In this document: positions 61,484 through 64,000 of the stretch, piece after piece | Layout: the number at the start of each line of letters is the position of its first letter | How positions within the stretch are numbered: position 1 is the stretch's first letter | Assembly (NCBI RefSeq): GCF_014764385.1 | Contig: NZ_CP061714.1 | Location: 186,001-250,000, forward strand | DNA from: Luteimonas sp. MC1825 | Lineage (GTDB): Bacteria > Pseudomonadota > Gammaproteobacteria > Xanthomonadales > Xanthomonadaceae | DNA length: 64,000 nt | Reading direction: 5' to 3' | Translations under genes and position numbers: made by a program | Notes under the pieces: generated by a model | Told to the model about the DNA's origin: nothing | The model's database searches: none | What the model saw: the letters and a program-made list of their open reading frames with translations, nothing else

Positions 61484-63382
61484 ATGGCGACTGTCAGGCA
61501 GGGGGCGCGCCGCGTCCCGCGTGGATTCCGGCAACACGGCATGCGCGTGCTCCTTGGGTGTCTCCTGGCAGCGGTGTCGGCCGGAGCGTCCGCGTCGACC
61601 TGCGCCGACATCGAGGCCGAGGCGCTGGTGGTGGCGGAAGCCCGTGACTCCGATCCCGCGCAGGGTGTCGCACGCGGCCAGGCGCTGCTGGCCGACGCGC
61701 GCGCCATGTCGCCGCCGTGTCCCGCCGGCGAGGCCATGCTGCTCGGCGGCATCGCGAGCAACCTGCACATCCTCGGGCGCAACCACGACGCCGTCCGCGA
61801 CTACGGGCAGGCGATCGCGCTGCTTGGCAGCGGGACGCCGGCGCAGGTTGCGTTCCTGCATCGCGGGCTTGCCGTGGCGCTGGTGGAACTGGAGTCCTAC
61901 GAGCCGGCGCTCGAGCATGCCCTGATCGCGCTCGGAGCCAGCGACGGCGCAGGCGACACGGTCGGCTCGGCCAAGACCGCCGGCAACATCGGCAACCTCT
62001 ACAACAGCATTGGCGAGCTGGAGCTGGCGCGCGATTACCACGGCCGATCGCTGGCTGGATTCGAGTCCACCGGCTTCAAGCCGGGGATCGCCGGCGCCCT
62101 GGTCAACCTCGGGTCGGTTGCGGCCAAGGCGGGGCAGAAGGCGCTGGAGGCGAACGCCGCGGACAGCGCCCGCGAGCAGCACCTGCTGCTGCGCGGCTAC
62201 AACGAGCGCGCGCGCGGGATCTTCGCCGAGCTGGGAAACCTGCGCGGGGTGGCGTACGCGGACAGCAACATCGGCCTTGCGCTCGACCGGCTTGGCCAGC
62301 CGAAGGCCGCCTTGTCCCACCACAGCGATTCGCTCGCGGCACGCCGCAAGCTGGGAGACCTGTACGGCACCATCAATTCGCTGCTCAGCATCGCGTCGGC
62401 GCAGGCCCACCTCGGTCGCGGCGACGCGGCGGCTGCCACGCTCGACGAGGTCGAAGCGCTGATCCCCGGGGACGCCTTCAACCTGAAGCAGGACGTCGCC
62501 GCGCAGCGTGTCCTGCTCACCGAAGCGCGCGGCGACTATCGCGCTGCCCTGGCGGCGCAGCGTGAGTACAGCCGCCTGGCCGCGCTCGCAGCCGACGCCG
62601 ACCAGCGCAGCGCCATCGCTGCATTGCAGGACCGTTTCGACGGCGCCCAGGCGGCGCGCGAAATCGAATCCCTGCGCAGCGCTGCCGAGGTGTCCGCGCT
62701 CCAGCTGCGCCGCCAGCGCCAGGTGAGCCACCTCGGCATCCTGGCCGCCGTGCTCGCGACGGGGCTGTTGCTGGTGTTGTGGAGCCGGTTGCGGATCGGC
62801 ATCTCCAGTGCACGCAAGCTCTCGGTCGCCGCGCGCACCGACCACCTGACGGCATTGCCGAACCGTCGCCACCTGCTGGAGCTGATGCAGCTCGAGGTGC
62901 ACCGGGTGGAGCGCGGAGGCAGCACGTTCTGCCTGGTGATGGCCGACCTCGACGACTTCAAGGCCATCAACGACCGCCACGGCCATGACGCCGGCGATAC
63001 GGTGCTGCGCGAGGTCGCGCGCAGGCTGCGCGACGCGGTCCGCAAGCAGGACTCGGTGGCGCGCTGGGGCGGCGAGGAGTTCCTGCTGCTGTTGCCGGCA
63101 TCGCGCGCGGCTGGCGCGGCATCATTGGCGGACAAGCTCCGCCGGCGCGTGTCGTCGGAGCCGATCCTGGTCGGCCCGCAGGGCACGCCGGTCTCGATCA
63201 CGCTCACCATGGGCTACAGCGAGTACCGCCCCGGAACCCCGCTCGACGACTGCATCAAGGCGGCGGATACCGCGTTGTTCGAGGGCAAGCGCGAAGGCAA
63301 GGACCGGGTGATGGCATCGCCGGCCGTCGGCGGGGACCCGGCCAGCGGCGCGGCGTTGCCGGTCGCCGAAACAGCGGCTTAG
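61484..63382 (+). CDS. TPR-GGDEF diguanylate cyclase, membrane-anchored
   Basis: This 632-residue protein likely makes cyclic di-GMP in response to a periplasmic or protein signal. A signal sequence ('LLGCLLAAVSAGASAS') leads a TPR-rich sensor region (about 60-400; helical repeats such as 'NIGNLYNSIGELELARDYHGRSL', in part). A coiled coil and one membrane helix (about 425-442, 'LGILAAVLATGLLLVLW') come next. The GGDEF domain has the active-site GGEEF at 529-533 and 'MADLDDFKAINDRHGHDAGD'. No RxxD inhibitory site is evident before GGEEF. ATG 61484 has a GGGGAA site; ATG 61541 would begin right at the signal peptide and is an alternative. Confidence 0.88.
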   Translation: MATVRQGARRVPRGFRQHGMRVLLGCLLAAVSAGASASTCADIEAEALVVAEARDSDPAQGVARGQALLADARAMSPPCPAGEAMLLGGIASNLHILGRNHDAVRDYGQAIALLGSGTPAQVAFLHRGLAVALVELESYEPALEHALIALGASDGAGDTVGSAKTAGNIGNLYNSIGELELARDYHGRSLAGFESTGFKPGIAGALVNLGSVAAKAGQKALEANAADSAREQHLLLRGYNERARGIFAELGNLRGVAYADSNIGLALDRLGQPKAALSHHSDSLAARRKLGDLYGTINSLLSIASAQAHLGRGDAAAATLDEVEALIPGDAFNLKQDVAAQRVLLTEARGDYRAALAAQREYSRLAALAADADQRSAIAALQDRFDGAQAAREIESLRSAAEVSALQLRRQRQVSHLGILAAVLATGLLLVLWSRLRIGISSARKLSVAARTDHLTALPNRRHLLELMQLEVHRVERGGSTFCLVMADLDDFKAINDRHGHDAGDTVLREVARRLRDAVRKQDSVARWGGEEFLLLLPASRAAGAASLADKLRRRVSSEPILVGPQGTPVSITLTMGYSEYRPGTPLDDCIKAADTALFEGKREGKDRVMASPAVGGDPASGAALPVAETAA

Positions 63383-63408
63383 CCGCGTGTCGCCGACGCA
63401 GCCTGCGC

Positions 63409-64000
63409 TCAGGCGCGGTGGATCGCGCCGAGGATCCGCGGCCCCGCCGCGCCGGTGACGCTGGCGAGGTTGCCGGGGCGCCCGGCGAGCGTCTCGCGCG
63501 CCAGCCAGGCGAAGGCCATGGCTTCGATGGCGTCCGGGTCCAGCCCGTACGCCGCGGTGGTTTCCACGCGCATGTCGGGCAGCGCCGCCGCCAGCGCGGC
63601 CATCAGCGCCGCGTTGTGCACGCCGCCGCCGCAGGCGATCACGCGCGCGGTGCCGGGCTGCTGGCTGCGCAGGGCGTCGGCCACGGTGCGCGCGGTCAGC
63701 GCGAGCAGGGTGGCCTGCACGTCGGCCGGCGCGGTGCCTGTCGCGAGTCGTGCCTCGACCCAGCCGAGATGGAACTGGTCGCGCCCGGTTGACTTGGGCG
63801 GCGCCAGCGCGAACCACGGCTCGGCCAGCAGCCGCGCAAGCAGCGCGTCGTCGACGCGGCCGCTGGCGGCGAACGCGCCGTCGCGGTCGTAGGCCTCACT
63901 GCGGTGGCGCAGGCACCAGGCGTCCATCAGGCCGTTGGCCGGGCCGGTGTCGAAGCCGCGCACCGCGCCGCTGGCCGGCAGCAGCGTGAGGTTGGCGATG
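63409..64000 (-). CDS. anmK: Anhydro-N-acetylmuramic acid kinase, C-terminal part; 5' end outside window
   Basis: AnmK phosphorylates and opens 1,6-anhydro-MurNAc during peptidoglycan recycling. About 197 residues are visible, open to the window edge. They include '[26 protein letters not shown]' (in part, with the Asp-Thr-Gly-Pro loop), '[13 protein letters not shown]' and '[14 protein letters not shown]' (nucleotide site). A GTG at 63963 is internal, not the start. It converges with the GGDEF gene 26 bases away. With ampG nearby it forms a recycling neighbourhood. Confidence 0.93.
   Translation of the reverse strand, partial: IANLTLLPASGAVRGFDTGPANGLMDAWCLRHRSEAYDRDGAFAASGRVDDALLARLLAEPWFALAPPKSTGRDQFHLGWVEARLATGTAPADVQATLLALTARTVADALRSQQPGTARVIACGGGVHNAALMAALAAALPDMRVETTAAYGLDPDAIEAMAFAWLARETLAGRPGNLASVTGAAGPRILGAIHRA

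Overview
The window is very GC-rich throughout, with GC-ending codons and frequent GTG or TTG starts. Its core genes and gene order (an oleABCD olefin locus; argS next to a SPOR protein; radC, coaBC, dut and an algC/xanA-type mutase; pyrE, xthA, ampG and anmK) point to a gammaproteobacterium of the Xanthomonadaceae/Lysobacteraceae (Lysobacter/Luteimonas-like). That assignment is inference from gene content. I saw no rRNA, tRNA, CRISPR array or intact insertion sequence, and no gene-free gap longer than about 220 bases.

Region 1 (1-7139) holds the end of a two-domain M16 peptidase, a small lipoprotein, oleA, a TSUP permease and a class II Fic protein. On the minus strand follow an exported alpha/beta hydrolase and an oxidoreductase remnant with an internal deletion.

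Region 2 (7236-22287) is a compact hybrid PKS-NRPS gene cluster lying between oleA and oleB. It has an Sfp-type phosphopantetheinyl transferase, a type II thioesterase on the minus strand, and a plus-strand operon: FkbH-like HAD/ACP, KS-AT, ACP-aminotransferase-condensation, degenerate A - A - PCP - hydrolase-like domain, and a free-standing hydrolase with a putative cysteine nucleophile. Most junctions in the operon are 4-bp ATGA overlaps. The simplest reading is a glyceryl-type starter, one malonyl extension, transamination to a beta-amino acyl unit, and coupling to one amino acid.

Region 3 (22353-27290) completes the ole pathway (oleB, oleC, oleD), with a cysteine-cluster protein and a TenA protein on the opposite strand between oleB and oleC. 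OleA joins two fatty acyl groups head to head, OleD reduces, OleC forms a beta-lactone and OleB decarboxylates it to a long-chain olefin.

Region 4 (27350-44675) contains a DUF1328 peptide, the ubiJ-ubiB-truC overlap operon, arfB, an acyltransferase, and an ECF sigma / FecR / TonB-receptor surface-signalling set. It continues with an exported cyanophycinase-isoaspartyl peptidase fusion, a LysR regulator divergent from the glyoxylate-shunt genes aceB-aceA, then comM and ubiK.

Region 5 (44804-64000) is housekeeping: P-II, a divergent speE/speA polyamine pair, a short-chain dehydrogenase with a small DMT transporter, a Lys/Ala/Pro-rich tail protein, SPOR protein, argS, radC, coaBC split into two overlapping genes, dut, a membrane-anchored phosphohexomutase, pyrE, xthA-ampG, a TPR-GGDEF protein, and the end of anmK. 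ampG and anmK both serve peptidoglycan recycling.
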